From contig CALUJM010000007.1 of NCBI GenBank assembly GCA_944320975.1, positions 1-64,000 of the forward strand: a DNA stretch of 64,000 nucleotides. Reading direction: 5' to 3'. The notes under the pieces are model-generated. The model was not told the origin of the DNA. It did not search any database and saw only the letters and a program-made list of their open reading frames with translations. The first letter of the stretch is position 1; every line of letters starts with the position of its first letter. A program made the position numbers and the translations under genes. Source of the stretch: an uncultured Atopobiaceae bacterium (GTDB lineage Bacteria > Actinomycetota > Coriobacteriia > Coriobacteriales > Atopobiaceae). Positions 1 to 8,033 of the stretch are shown here, piece after piece.

Positions 1-216
1 CTCTGCTGGAGGGGTAGCCGCACCGGACGGCGGGCCTATGGGACTGTCGGAAAGTGCGCAAGATTCTTGACGGTACCACGGTAGCCCGAAAGACCGAACG
101 GTAGGTTGTCCCACGGATACATCAGGGCGCTGATTATCGAAACTGGAGCATCAAACTGCGGCTCTTCTGGTAAACGAAGGAAAGCCGTTTGGCATAGTTC
201 CCCGCCAGCGTCGACC

Positions 217-280
217 GAGCATGCCATATGGGACAGTTTTCCAACTATGAAGACCAGATTCTGTCCTATTTGGCATGCTC
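217..280. repeat. 20-bp inverted repeat in the ackA-downstream gap
   Basis: The left arm (217-236) reads GAGCATGCCATATGGGACAG. The right arm (261-280) is its reverse complement with two mismatches, around a 24-nt spacer. A related stretch beginning TATGGGACTGTC lies at about 38-49. The whole 1-305 segment has no credible gene on either strand and otherwise shows nothing I recognise. Confidence 0.7.
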
Positions 281-305
281 GGGCGGAAGGGCGGGCGCTG
301 CAGAC

Positions 306-343
306 AAAACGGGCCCGGATCCCCACGCGGAGGGTCCGGGCCC
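306..343 (-). terminator. Rho-independent terminator of ackA
   Basis: On the minus strand a 9-bp GGGCCCGGA/TCCGGGCCC stem (arms 311-319 and 335-343) is followed by GTTTTG. It lies 24 nt beyond the ackA stop codon. Confidence 0.8.
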
Positions 344-366
344 GCAGGCGTTGCGCAGAAGAGAAA

Positions 367-1536
367 CTAGCCGAGAAGCTCCTCGACGTCGAGGGCGATC
401 ATATACTCCTCGTTGGTCGGGACTACCATGACGGTGATGGCGGAGTCCGGCGTGGAGATGACGCGCGGCTCGTCGGAGCGCGGGGCGTTCTTCTCGGCGT
501 CGATCTTGACGCCCATCCAGCCGAGCAGCTCGCAGATGCCGGCGCGGATCTCGGGCGCGTTCTCGCCGATGCCGGCGGTGAAGACCATCGTGTCGACGCC
601 CTGCATGGAGGCGGCCATCTCGGCGAAGAGCTGGGAGACGCGGTAGTTGAACATGTCGAGGGCCATCTGGCACTTCTCGTCGCCCTCGGCGGCGCCGGCC
701 TCGATGTCGCGGGAGTCGGAGGAGACCTCGGAGACGGCGAGCAGGCCGGACTTCTTGTTCATCATCGTGTCGATCTCGTCGACGCTCATGTGCGCCTCGC
801 GGCTGAGGTAGAAGACCGTGGCGGGGTCGAGCGTGCCGCAGCGGGTGCCCATGATCAGGCCGTCGAGCGGGGTGAGGCCCATCGTGGTGTCCATGCACTT
901 GCCGTCCTGGATGGCGCAGAGAGAGGCGCCGGAGCCGAGGTGGCAGCTCACGAGCTTGTGGGTCTTGTCGCCCATCATCTCGTGCACGGTGCGCCAGATG
1001 AAGCGGTGGCTCGTGCCGTGGGCGCCGTACTTGCGGACGTGGTACTTGTCCACGACGTCGCGCGGGAGGGCGTAGCGCCAGGCGTGCTCGGGCATGTGGT
1101 AGTGGAACGCGGTATCCGGGACGATGACGTTGCCGAGCTCGGGGAACATGTCGCGGCAGATCTCGATGACGTCGGCCTCGGCGTAGTTGTGGAGCGGCGC
1201 GAGCGGGGCGACCTCGCGGACCTGGGCGAGCGTCTCGTCGGTGACGATGGCGGACTCGGGGAAGTACCAGCCGCCCTGGACCACGCGGTGGCCGATGCCG
1301 CCGATGGGCTTGTCGATGGTCTTGAGGATGTCGAAGACGTACTTGATGGCGGTCTTGTGGTCGGGAAGCGCGACCTCGAGCTTCTGCTTCTCGCCGCCCA
1401 TCTCCTCATGGCCGACGAAGGAGCCCTCGATGCCGATGCGCTCGCAGTTGCCCTTCGCGTAGACCTCGCGCGTGTCGACGTCAAGGAGCTGGTACTTGAG
1501 CGACGAGCTGCCGGCGTTGATGACAAGGACGTTCAT
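367..1536 (-). CDS. ackA: Acetate kinase
   Basis: Converts acetyl phosphate and ADP to acetate and ATP, the energy-yielding last step of acetate fermentation; cytosolic. The 389 residues fit the family (about 400). Visible motifs are NAGSSS near residue 7, GHRVVQGG at 82-89 carrying a substrate arginine, SCHLGSGAS in the middle, and FTAGIGENAPEIR in the C-terminal third. The start at 1536 is chosen because AGGAG precedes this ATG by five bases and the protein then begins directly with the family's first strand; ten further in-frame codons upstream are unlikely to be translated. A strong terminator follows. No pta gene lies beside it in this window. One copy of the dispersed GAGAAGAAC word encodes Glu-Lys-Asn in a variable loop. 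Confidence 0.97.
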   Translation of the reverse strand: MNVLVINAGSSSLKYQLLDVDTREVYAKGNCERIGIEGSFVGHEEMGGEKQKLEVALPDHKTAIKYVFDILKTIDKPIGGIGHRVVQGGWYFPESAIVTDETLAQVREVAPLAPLHNYAEADVIEICRDMFPELGNVIVPDTAFHYHMPEHAWRYALPRDVVDKYHVRKYGAHGTSHRFIWRTVHEMMGDKTHKLVSCHLGSGASLCAIQDGKCMDTTMGLTPLDGLIMGTRCGTLDPATVFYLSREAHMSVDEIDTMMNKKSGLLAVSEVSSDSRDIEAGAAEGDEKCQMALDMFNYRVSQLFAEMAASMQGVDTMVFTAGIGENAPEIRAGICELLGWMGVKIDAEKNAPRSDEPRVISTPDSAITVMVVPTNEEYMIALDVEELLG

Positions 1537-1635
1537 GACTCTCCTCTCGCGGGGACTCCCCCACACACGTTCACGGTGACGCGTTCCATGATACGCCCTC
1601 GGGCGCGTCGCAGGACTGTGCTGAAGAACAAATCG

Positions 1636-1980
1636 TTAAGCGGGGATGAGGCCCTCGCCGAGGGGCTTGCCGCCCAGTACGTGCATGTGGAGGTGCATGA
1701 CCGTCTGGCCGGCGGCCGCGCCAGTGTTCATGATGCAGCGGAAGCCCGACTCGGCGACGCCGCACTTCTCGGCCACCGCCTTGACGGCGCGCTCCATGGA
1801 GAGCAGCGTCTGCGCCGGGACTTCGTCGACGAAGTTGTCATGGTGGGCCTTGGGCACCACGAGCACGTGCACGGGCGCCTGGGGGTTGAGGTCCTTGAAG
1901 GCGACGACGTTGTCGTCCTCGTAGAGAAACTCGCTCGGGATCTCGCCGTTGGCGATCTTGCAGAAGATGCAGTCGGACAT
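1636..1980 (-). CDS. HIT-family nucleotide-binding protein (HinT-like)
   Basis: Small histidine-triad protein of 114 residues, the usual length of HinT purine nucleoside phosphoramidases that cleave AMP-linked substrates. The active-site signature HLHMHVLGG is at residues 96-104 and an N-terminal CIFC (Cys4, Cys7) resembles the zinc-binding pair seen in many HIT proteins. It lies 19 bp downstream of xseB on the same strand and upstream of ackA, so it may be the distal part of the protease-xseA-xseB transcription unit. The physiological substrate cannot be told from sequence. Confidence 0.93.
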   Translation of the reverse strand: MSDCIFCKIANGEIPSEFLYEDDNVVAFKDLNPQAPVHVLVVPKAHHDNFVDEVPAQTLLSMERAVKAVAEKCGVAESGFRCIMNTGAAAGQTVMHLHMHVLGGKPLGEGLIPA

Positions 1981-1999
1981 GCGCGCTCCTTTCCGTTGG

Positions 2000-2272
2000 C
2001 TACTCGTTAATATACGCCGTGCTCGGCGCGGAGGCGGTGTCGGTCACCGGTGCGTTCTCGTCGGTGGCGTCGAGAAGGACGCGGACCTTCTGCTCGGCGC
2101 TCGAGAGGCGCTCGCGGAGGCTCCTGAGCAGCTCGACGCCGCGGGCGTAGCGCTCGAGGGAGTCCTCGAGCTCAAGGTCCCCGGACTCGAGCTGGCGCAC
2201 GATCTGCTCCAGCTCGATGGAGGCCTCCTTGAAGGTCATGTCCTCGATGCTTCTGGTGTTGTCTTCCGCCAT
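2000..2272 (-). CDS. xseB: Exodeoxyribonuclease VII small subunit
   Basis: Small subunit of ExoVII, which with XseA degrades single-stranded DNA into oligonucleotides in repair and recombination. The 90-residue helical protein contains the family core (TFKEASIELEQIVRQLESG, then LEDSLERYARGVEL). The ATG at 2272 is preferred because GGGAGGAA lies just upstream; an in-frame ATG eight codons earlier overlaps the spacer after xseA and has no such site. It sits 27 bp downstream of xseA. A GAGAAGGAC copy at 2072 is read here in antisense as Val-Leu-Leu. Confidence 0.95.
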   Translation of the reverse strand: MAEDNTRSIEDMTFKEASIELEQIVRQLESGDLELEDSLERYARGVELLRSLRERLSSAEQKVRVLLDATDENAPVTDTASAPSTAYINE

Positions 2273-2299
2273 GGTTCCTCCCATCTCAGGGCGCATGCC

Positions 2300-3652
2300 C
2301 TAGTCTTCGGTCGTGTGCGTTGCGGTGACGGTCGCGTCAAAGGACCCGGTGCCGAGAAGGACGCGAACCTCGTCGCTGTAGCCCAGCTCCGAGGCGTCCT
2401 TCACCACGTGCCCCGCGCCGTCCCGCGCTATCGCGTAGCCGCGCGACAGCACCGAGAGCGGCGAGAGCGCGTCGAGCGAGGCCGCCAGGCGCGCGAGCGT
2501 GGACTCGGCGGGGCTCAGCAGCCGGGCGCCCGCGGCGCTGAGGCGGGCGGCGGCGGCATCTGAGGCCTCGCGGCGGCGCTCGAGCGAGCGCGGGATCGCG
2601 TCGTGCAGGCGCTCCTCTGTCTGGAGCAGGTCGGCGCGGCGCGCCTCGATCGGGGCGAGCGGGTCCTGCAGGCAGCGGCGGGCGCCGAGGGCGTCGAGGG
2701 CGACGCGCCGGCGCGCGAGGTCGGCGGTCGCGTTGCCCGCCATCATCTGGGCGAGGGCCCCGACGCGCTGCAAGCGGACCTCGAGCGCCGCGGACATGGC
2801 GCGCCCGAGCCTGAGCTGGCGCTGGAGCATCTGCCGTTCCACCTCGTCTATGGCCGGCGCGACCGACTCCGCGGCAGCCGTGGGGGTGGAGGCCCTGCGG
2901 TCGGCCACCATGTCGGCGATCGTGGTGTCGGGCTCGTGGCCGATGCCGGTCACCACGGGAACGGGGCACGCGGCGATGGCACGGGCGAGCGCCTCGTCGT
3001 TGAAGCACATGAGGTCCTCGAAGGAGCCTCCGCCGCGCACGAGCAGGATGGCGTCGGGCCGCGACGCGGCGGCCGTGCCGAGCGCGCGCATGATCGTGGC
3101 CGGGGCGTCGGCGCCCTGGACCGAGCACCCCACGACGTCGATCTGGACGAGCGGATTCCTGCGCGCGAGCGTGCGCTTGACGTCCTCGATGACGCTGCCG
3201 GAGAGCGAGGTCACCACGCAGACGCGCGAGCAGAACACCGGCACGTGGCGCTTGCGGGCGGCGTCCATGAGGCCCTCGGCCTCGAGGCGCCGCGCGAGCT
3301 CGGCCACCTGCTGGCGGAGCAGCCCCTCCCCCGCCGCCTCGACCCTGCTCGCGACGAACGAGAGCTTGCCGGACGCCTTGTAGACGTCGAACTTGCCCGT
3401 GAGCTGCACCGCGAGCCCGTCGCGCAGCTGGAAGCCCATCTTGGCGGCCGTGCCGCGCCACACGATGACGCTCATAGACGCGCCGTCGTCCTTCACCTCG
3501 AAGTAGCAGTGGCCCGACCGGGCGTTGGGGCCGCGGAAGCCGGAGACCTCGCCGTTGACGACGAGCGAGGGCCAGGCCGACACGGCCCCCTTGGCGAGCG
3601 CGACGGCGTCGGAGACGGAGAGCGGCTGCTGGGCCTCGCTCTTCTCGGCCAT
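2300..3652 (-). CDS. xseA: Exodeoxyribonuclease VII large subunit
   Basis: Catalytic subunit of ExoVII, acting on single-stranded DNA. The 450 residues show an N-terminal OB-fold (about 12-105), then the catalytic domain with VVTSLSGSVIEDV near 147-158, RGGGSFEDL at 206-214, GIGHEPDTTIAD at 236-247 and DRRASTPTAAAE at 251-262, followed by a long Arg/Leu-rich coiled region (about 265-400) typical of the family. The start lies 2 bp beyond the stop of the upstream metalloprotease gene, so translation is probably coupled. xseB follows 27 bp downstream. Confidence 0.96.
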   Translation of the reverse strand: MAEKSEAQQPLSVSDAVALAKGAVSAWPSLVVNGEVSGFRGPNARSGHCYFEVKDDGASMSVIVWRGTAAKMGFQLRDGLAVQLTGKFDVYKASGKLSFVASRVEAAGEGLLRQQVAELARRLEAEGLMDAARKRHVPVFCSRVCVVTSLSGSVIEDVKRTLARRNPLVQIDVVGCSVQGADAPATIMRALGTAAASRPDAILLVRGGGSFEDLMCFNDEALARAIAACPVPVVTGIGHEPDTTIADMVADRRASTPTAAAESVAPAIDEVERQMLQRQLRLGRAMSAALEVRLQRVGALAQMMAGNATADLARRRVALDALGARRCLQDPLAPIEARRADLLQTEERLHDAIPRSLERRREASDAAAARLSAAGARLLSPAESTLARLAASLDALSPLSVLSRGYAIARDGAGHVVKDASELGYSDEVRVLLGTGSFDATVTATHTTED

Positions 3653-3654
3653 GG

Positions 3655-4359
3655 CTACTCGTCACCCCGCCCGCCGTAGCGCCCGAGGAGGTACACGAGC
3701 TGGATGATCGACGTGAGCGCGGCGGCCACGTAGGTGAGCGCGGCGGCGGTGAGCACCGAGCGCGCGCCCTTCTCGTCCAGGCCGGAGCCCTGGGCGGAGA
3801 GGTAGGCGACGGCGCGGCGCGAGGCGTCGATCTCGACGGGGAGCGTCACGAGCTGGAAGACCACGGAGACGGCGAAGAGCACGATGGCGAGCCTCACGAG
3901 CCCGAAGGCGTTGAGCATCACGCCCAGCACCAGGACGACCACCCAGCCCTGCTGGGCGATGTTGACCGCGGGGACGAGCGCGGTGCGCAGGCGGTAGAGC
4001 GAGAAGCCCTGGGCCGCCTGGATGGCGTGGCCCGCCTCGTGGCACGCGACGGCGACCGACGCCACGGACGCGCCGCGGTAGTTGTCGTCCGAGAGGTGCA
4101 GGCTGTTGTCCCGGGGGTCGTAGTGGTCCGTGAGGCTGCCCGGGGTGCGGGCGATGCCCACGGCCGACGCCCCGCCCTCGGCGAGCATGCGCCGGGCGAC
4201 GTCCGCCCCCGTGCCCGGGACGTTGGCCGGGACCTTGGACCACTTGCTGTAGGTGCTTCTGATGTAGGCCTGCGCGGCACCGCCGATGACCAGCGCGACC
4301 AGGGCCACCAGGAGGTAGCCCATGTCCATCCCGTATCCGAATCCGTAGTACAGAGGCAT
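3655..4359 (-). CDS. Membrane zinc metalloprotease, YugP type
   Basis: 234 residues with a first membrane helix at about 14-32, the zinc site HEAGH at 107-111 and two further hydrophobic segments (about 133-180 and near 215), matching the YugP/neutral zinc metallopeptidase family found in Firmicutes and Actinobacteria. The substrate is unknown. The start at 4359 is chosen because the residues after it begin the membrane segment and GGAG lies upstream; an open frame continues 42 codons further but runs into the repeat array. It is the first gene of the cluster leading to xseA. Confidence 0.88.
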   Translation of the reverse strand: MPLYYGFGYGMDMGYLLVALVALVIGGAAQAYIRSTYSKWSKVPANVPGTGADVARRMLAEGGASAVGIARTPGSLTDHYDPRDNSLHLSDDNYRGASVASVAVACHEAGHAIQAAQGFSLYRLRTALVPAVNIAQQGWVVVLVLGVMLNAFGLVRLAIVLFAVSVVFQLVTLPVEIDASRRAVAYLSAQGSGLDEKGARSVLTAAALTYVAAALTSIIQLVYLLGRYGGRGDE

Positions 4360-4454
4360 GGCGTCTCCAATCCAAGAAGTTGAGAGACATTCTACCCGCA
4401 GGACCGGACAATAATTACGCGGCGCGCCGTCCTTCTCGCCCGACAGGCGGCGTG

Positions 4455-4608
4455 GTGCCAAATCCGGCCAAATGCGCGCGCCCATCGGCGGTGCCAGAAT
4501 CCGGTCAAAAGCGCGTTTTGTGCCTGATAAGCGAGAAACGCGTGCCCATAGTGCCGGATTTCCGCTATATGCGTAGCGATGACGCGCATTTAGCCGAAAT
4601 CCGGCACC
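4455..4608. repeat. Array 1 of the GTGCC-to-ATGCGC 25-nt word
   Basis: Forward copies start at 4455, 4491, 4520 (degenerate) and 4551, each beginning GTGCC and ending in GCGC, GCG or GCGT. One reverse copy ends in CCGGCACC (4584-4608). It fills the gap between the protease gene and rnd. The same word occurs at 12257-12346 and 24880-24998. Confidence 0.75.
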
Positions 4609-4653
4609 GGGAGCGGGGCACCATCACCGGGCCCCAAGCTCCAGGCCCCGGGC

Positions 4654-5784
4654 CTACAGCAGCTCGATCCGTCCGCTCTTGACGGTGAGCCCGACCTCGC
4701 CGGAGAGCAGGCGGTCGAGCGTCCTTCCGGCGAGCTCCCAGCGCCAGCCGCCCGCCAGCGCCGAGCGCTCGCGGTCCTGGAGGAAGTCGAGGAGGTCGTC
4801 GCGCGTGGCGATGAGCTGCGTGGCGACGCCGCTCTTCTCGGAGACGAGGCGAAGGACGGCGTACATGAGGTCGATGACGCCCTCGGTCTCGGCTGAGGGG
4901 CGGACATGGCGCGCCACCTTGGGGCACTGCTCCGCCGGGCATGCCAGCCCGCGCGCGACCGCCTCGACGAGCAGCACCCCGTCTCGGTCGGAGACCTGCT
5001 CGGTCCCGCGGATCTTGCGCAGGCGCTCGAGCGAGCCGGGCGTCCGCTTGCAGACCTCCACGATGACCTCGTCGGAGGCGACCCACTTGCGCGGGACGTC
5101 GCGCTCCATGGCGACGCGCTCGCGCCAGGCGCACGCCTCGCGCGCCACGGCGAGCTGCCGGCGCGTGAGCGAGCCCGACCTCCTGAGCCTCAGGTAGGCC
5201 TGCTCGGGGTCGCGGCGGATGCGCGAGGCGTCGCACAGGGCCTCCATCTCGGGCCTGATCCAGGAGAGCCGGTCGCGCTCGATGAGCTCGGAGACCATGC
5301 GGTCGTAGATCCCCGGGAGGTAGCGGACGTCGTCCTCGGCGTACTCCAGCTGCTCGGGGTCGAGCGGGCGCCGCGACCAGTCGGTGAGGGACTCGGCCTT
5401 GGGGAGGCGCACGCCGCAGTAGGCCTCGACGAGCGATCCGTAGCTCACCTGCTGGCGCATGCCGAGAAACGCGGCGGCGAGCTGCGTGTCGAAAACCGGC
5501 GCGCACACGCAGCCCATGCCGTCGAGGATGACCTCGAGGTCCTGGCCGCAGGCGTGGAAGACCTTGGTCACGGTCTCGTCCCGGAAGATGCGGGCGAGCG
5601 GCTCGAGGTCCTCGATGAGCAGCGGGTCGATCGCGGCGGTGAGCTCGCCGGCGCCCACCTGGACGAGGCAGAGCCTGGGGAAGTAGGTCTTCTCGCGAAG
5701 GAACTCGGTGTCGACGGCGACGACCTTCTCGCCCGAGATGCGCTCGCAGAACTCCGCGAGTTGGTCTTGTGTTGAAAGGTACAA
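4654..5784 (-). CDS. rnd: Ribonuclease D
   Basis: 3'-5' exoribonuclease of the DEDDy class that trims tRNA and other small RNA 3' ends. In the 376-residue product Asp25 and Glu27 (VDTEFLREKTYFP) form Exo I, Asp82 (HACGQDLEVI) Exo II, and Tyr148/Asp152 (LEYAEDDVRYLP) Exo III; an HRDC domain follows at about 210-290. I choose a TTG start at 5784: GGGAGGA lies nine bases upstream and the protein then begins at the first strand of the fold. The frame stays open further upstream, but that part overlaps the promoter region of the divergent lipid kinase gene and resembles nothing. Confidence 0.92.
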   Translation of the reverse strand: MYLSTQDQLAEFCERISGEKVVAVDTEFLREKTYFPRLCLVQVGAGELTAAIDPLLIEDLEPLARIFRDETVTKVFHACGQDLEVILDGMGCVCAPVFDTQLAAAFLGMRQQVSYGSLVEAYCGVRLPKAESLTDWSRRPLDPEQLEYAEDDVRYLPGIYDRMVSELIERDRLSWIRPEMEALCDASRIRRDPEQAYLRLRRSGSLTRRQLAVAREACAWRERVAMERDVPRKWVASDEVIVEVCKRTPGSLERLRKIRGTEQVSDRDGVLLVEAVARGLACPAEQCPKVARHVRPSAETEGVIDLMYAVLRLVSEKSGVATQLIATRDDLLDFLQDRERSALAGGWRWELAGRTLDRLLSGEVGLTVKSGRIELL

Positions 5785-5890
5785 GGAGCTCGGTCCTCCC
5801 GTGCGGGGTTGGGTACACTGTGTCACGTCGGTTCTCCCGACCGACCCATCATGACACAAACCGGCACCTCGGTACCGATGGGAGGCTCCC

Positions 5891-6862
5891 GTGCGCACGC
5901 TCGTCATCCACAATCCCCGCTCAGGCTTTGGCTCGGACGCCATCTTCCAGTTCATGCGCGCCCTCGTCCACCCCGGCGACGAGTGCGACCTGAGGATGCT
6001 CGCCGACGACTTCACCGCCGACGAGGCCTGCGCGGGCGTGGAGGGCTACGACATGGTCGTCCTGTCCGGGGGCGACGGCACGGTCTCCACGCTGCTGCAC
6101 GCCCTGCGCGGCAGCGACGTCCCGGCCTGCGTCTTCCCCTCCGGCACGGCGAACCTGCTGTGCGCCAACATCGGCAACGCCCTGGAGCCCTCGGCCCTCG
6201 CACGCGCCTGCCGCATCGGCAAGACGGCGGCGCTCGACCTCGGCGAGATCAGCTGGGAGGACGAGAAGGGCGAGAAGCACGTGCGCGGCTTCGGGATCAT
6301 GTCCGGGACGGGCTTCGACGCCCAGCTCATGCAGGCGGCGCTCCCCAACAAGGCGATCATGGGCCAGGCGGCCTACTTCGCCGCGGCCCTCGCGAACCCG
6401 AAGCCGGCCGTGGAGCGCTTCACCATCACGGTGGACGGACAGACCTTCGAGCGCAGCGGCATCACCTGCATGGTCGCCAACAACGCCATGATCCAGGGCG
6501 ACATCGAGCTCGTGCCCGACTGCCGCATGGACGACGGCCTGCTCAACGTCATCGTCGCGGAGACCGACGGCGCGGCGCAGCTGCTCAAGCCCCTGGCCTT
6601 CGGCCTGGTCGACCGCACCGGAAAGGCCATCGGCAGGCCGCATCTCGAGAGCTTCGCCGGACGCGAGATCACGATCGAGTCCTCCGGCGACGTCCCGCTG
6701 GAGATCGACGGCGAGGTCGTGCCCGGCACCGTCAGGTCCTACACCGCGCGCGTCCTGCCCGGCACGGTGAGGATCGTCGTGGACTCGCTGAGCCCCTACG
6801 GCTCCGAGGACGACGGCTCCTCCCGCTTCGGCGAGTCCGAGGTCATCGCCTACCCCGAGTAA
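5891..6862 (+). CDS. Diacylglycerol/lipid kinase family protein
   Basis: 323-residue member of the DagK/YegS lipid kinase family, which phosphorylates diacylglycerol or related lipids with ATP at the membrane face. NPRSG (residues 8-12) and SGGDGT (59-64) form the nucleotide site, and PSGTANLL follows near 92; a C-terminal beta domain (about 130-300) carries the SGTGFDAQL segment. It starts at GTG 5891 with GGGAGG upstream and is divergent from rnd. A very long palindrome (6866-7020) begins 4 bp after its stop and may end its transcript. The exact lipid substrate is not determinable. Confidence 0.93.
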   Translation: MRTLVIHNPRSGFGSDAIFQFMRALVHPGDECDLRMLADDFTADEACAGVEGYDMVVLSGGDGTVSTLLHALRGSDVPACVFPSGTANLLCANIGNALEPSALARACRIGKTAALDLGEISWEDEKGEKHVRGFGIMSGTGFDAQLMQAALPNKAIMGQAAYFAAALANPKPAVERFTITVDGQTFERSGITCMVANNAMIQGDIELVPDCRMDDGLLNVIVAETDGAAQLLKPLAFGLVDRTGKAIGRPHLESFAGREITIESSGDVPLEIDGEVVPGTVRSYTARVLPGTVRIVVDSLSPYGSEDDGSSRFGESEVIAYPE

Positions 6863-6865
6863 GGG

Positions 6866-7020
6866 CATTCAAAAGGGGACAGGTACAAAACCCCAGGTAA
6901 AACCTGCGAAAAGCGCCCGCCAAAAGGGACAGGTACGGAAGCGCAGGCAAAACCTGTCAAAAGTCACTCTCGCTTTTGGCAGGTTTTACCTGGGGTTTTG
7001 TACCTGTCCCCTTTTGAATG
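6866..7020. repeat. REP palindrome with 50-bp arms, GGGGACAGGTAC type
   Basis: The left arm at 6866-6915 and the right arm at 6971-7020 are complementary at 49 of 50 positions. Between them is a partial third copy (from 6920, AAAAGGGACAGGTACGG). It lies between the convergent 3' ends of the lipid kinase and azlD, so it can act as a bidirectional terminator, but its size and recurrence (see 21437) mark it as a repeat family. Confidence 0.9.
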
Positions 7021-7021
7021 C

Positions 7022-7333
7022 CTACGCAACGACGGCGAGGAGGGCGAAGGCGGCCATGCCGGTGAGGGCGCACCAGATCAGCGAGCCCGTCCTTCTCGCC
7101 ACCGCGAGGACGACGAGGGCTGAGAGCAGCGCCGGGACGTCGGGGGCCGTCGAGGGGTCGAAGAGGTCGTTGGCCACGAGCGCGGCGAACGCGGCCGGGG
7201 GGATGAGCCCGAGGGCCTCGCTCACGCGCGGGGAGAGCTCCCTGCCCCCGAGGGCGAGCAGGGGCACGCAGCGGCACGCGACGATGACCGCGAGGACGCA
7301 AACGTAGAAGAACAGGAAATCCGAGGATCTCAC
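7022..7333 (-). CDS. azlD: Branched-chain amino acid exporter small subunit, AzlD family
   Basis: 103-residue protein with three to four membrane helices, the size and profile of AzlD, the small partner of AzlC in branched-chain amino acid export. The GTG start at 7333 overlaps the azlC stop by four bases (GTGA), indicating translational coupling. The stop lies 2 bp from a long palindrome. The segment AVARRTGSL is encoded across a GAGAAGGAC copy at 7090. Confidence 0.87.
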   Translation of the reverse strand: MRSSDFLFFYVCVLAVIVACRCVPLLALGGRELSPRVSEALGLIPPAAFAALVANDLFDPSTAPDVPALLSALVVLAVARRTGSLIWCALTGMAAFALLAVVA

Positions 7334-8028
7334 GAGCGCCCCCTCTCCCAGGCTGCGAAGGCGAGCCCGGCTCCGACACCGGCGATCGAGCCGAGAAGGA
7401 CGGAGAGCGACCCTGCGCCGAGGCACTTGAGCGCAACGACGGAGCCCGCCGAGGCGAGCGCGACCACGGCGGTCGCGCGCGACCAGCTCTGGCCAACGAG
7501 CAGGCAGATGAAGATCGCCGTCATGGCGAACGACATGACGGCCGTGGGTATGGCGAGCGCGGGCCCCACGAGCGCGCCGAGAGCGTTGGCAAAGGCCCAC
7601 GAGAGCATGCTGGCGAGGTTGACCACGGTGGCGCGCCCGGGCGTCCAGGCGGGGTCGCCCGCAAGGCGCCCCATGTTCACGCCGAAGCTCTCGTCGGTCA
7701 CCGTTGCGGCGAAGAGGGCGGCGAGCGGACGCGGGGCGTCGCTCAGATAAGGCGAGAGCGCGGCGGAGTAGAGCAGCTGCCGCGTGCTCACGAGCGCGAC
7801 GCTCGCGACCATCGAGAGGACCGGCGTGCCGGCGAGGGCGAGCGACGCCATCATGAACTGGCCCGCGCCCGAATAGAAGGTCGCCGAAAGCAGGAAGGCC
7901 ACGGCCGGCGAGAGCCCGACCTCGGCGGCCATGGCGCCGCACGGGATCCCGATGGCGACGTAGCCGAGCATCACGGGCGCGGCCGCGGCGACCCCCGCCC
8001 GCAGGTCCTCGCGAGAGAGCCTCGTCAT
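7330..8028 (-). CDS. azlC: Branched-chain amino acid exporter large subunit, AzlC family
   Basis: 232-residue integral membrane protein with about seven helices. The early segment GIPCGAMAAEVGLSP and the following SATFYSGAGQFM are characteristic of AzlC/YgaZ exporters, which work with AzlD to export valine-type amino acids. The start lies 5 bp after the stop of the upstream oxidoreductase with no good ribosome site of its own, so it is probably translated by coupling. Substrate assignment is by family only. Confidence 0.9.
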   Translation of the reverse strand: MTRLSREDLRAGVAAAAPVMLGYVAIGIPCGAMAAEVGLSPAVAFLLSATFYSGAGQFMMASLALAGTPVLSMVASVALVSTRQLLYSAALSPYLSDAPRPLAALFAATVTDESFGVNMGRLAGDPAWTPGRATVVNLASMLSWAFANALGALVGPALAIPTAVMSFAMTAIFICLLVGQSWSRATAVVALASAGSVVALKCLGAGSLSVLLGSIAGVGAGLAFAAWERGRS

Positions 8029-8033
8029 CGCGA

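Noticed and set aside
106-2010. Very long open frames opposite to known genes (for example 634 codons over ackA and the HIT gene, 1202 codons over adhE)
   Set aside because: Products are low-complexity Val/Leu/Gly/Asp/His strings that arise from high-GC codon bias opposite conserved genes; no start context or domain.
5785-6015. N-terminal extension of RNase D
   Set aside because: The extra 77 codons overlap the divergent kinase start and resemble no protein; a TTG start with a good ribosome site fits the domain boundary.
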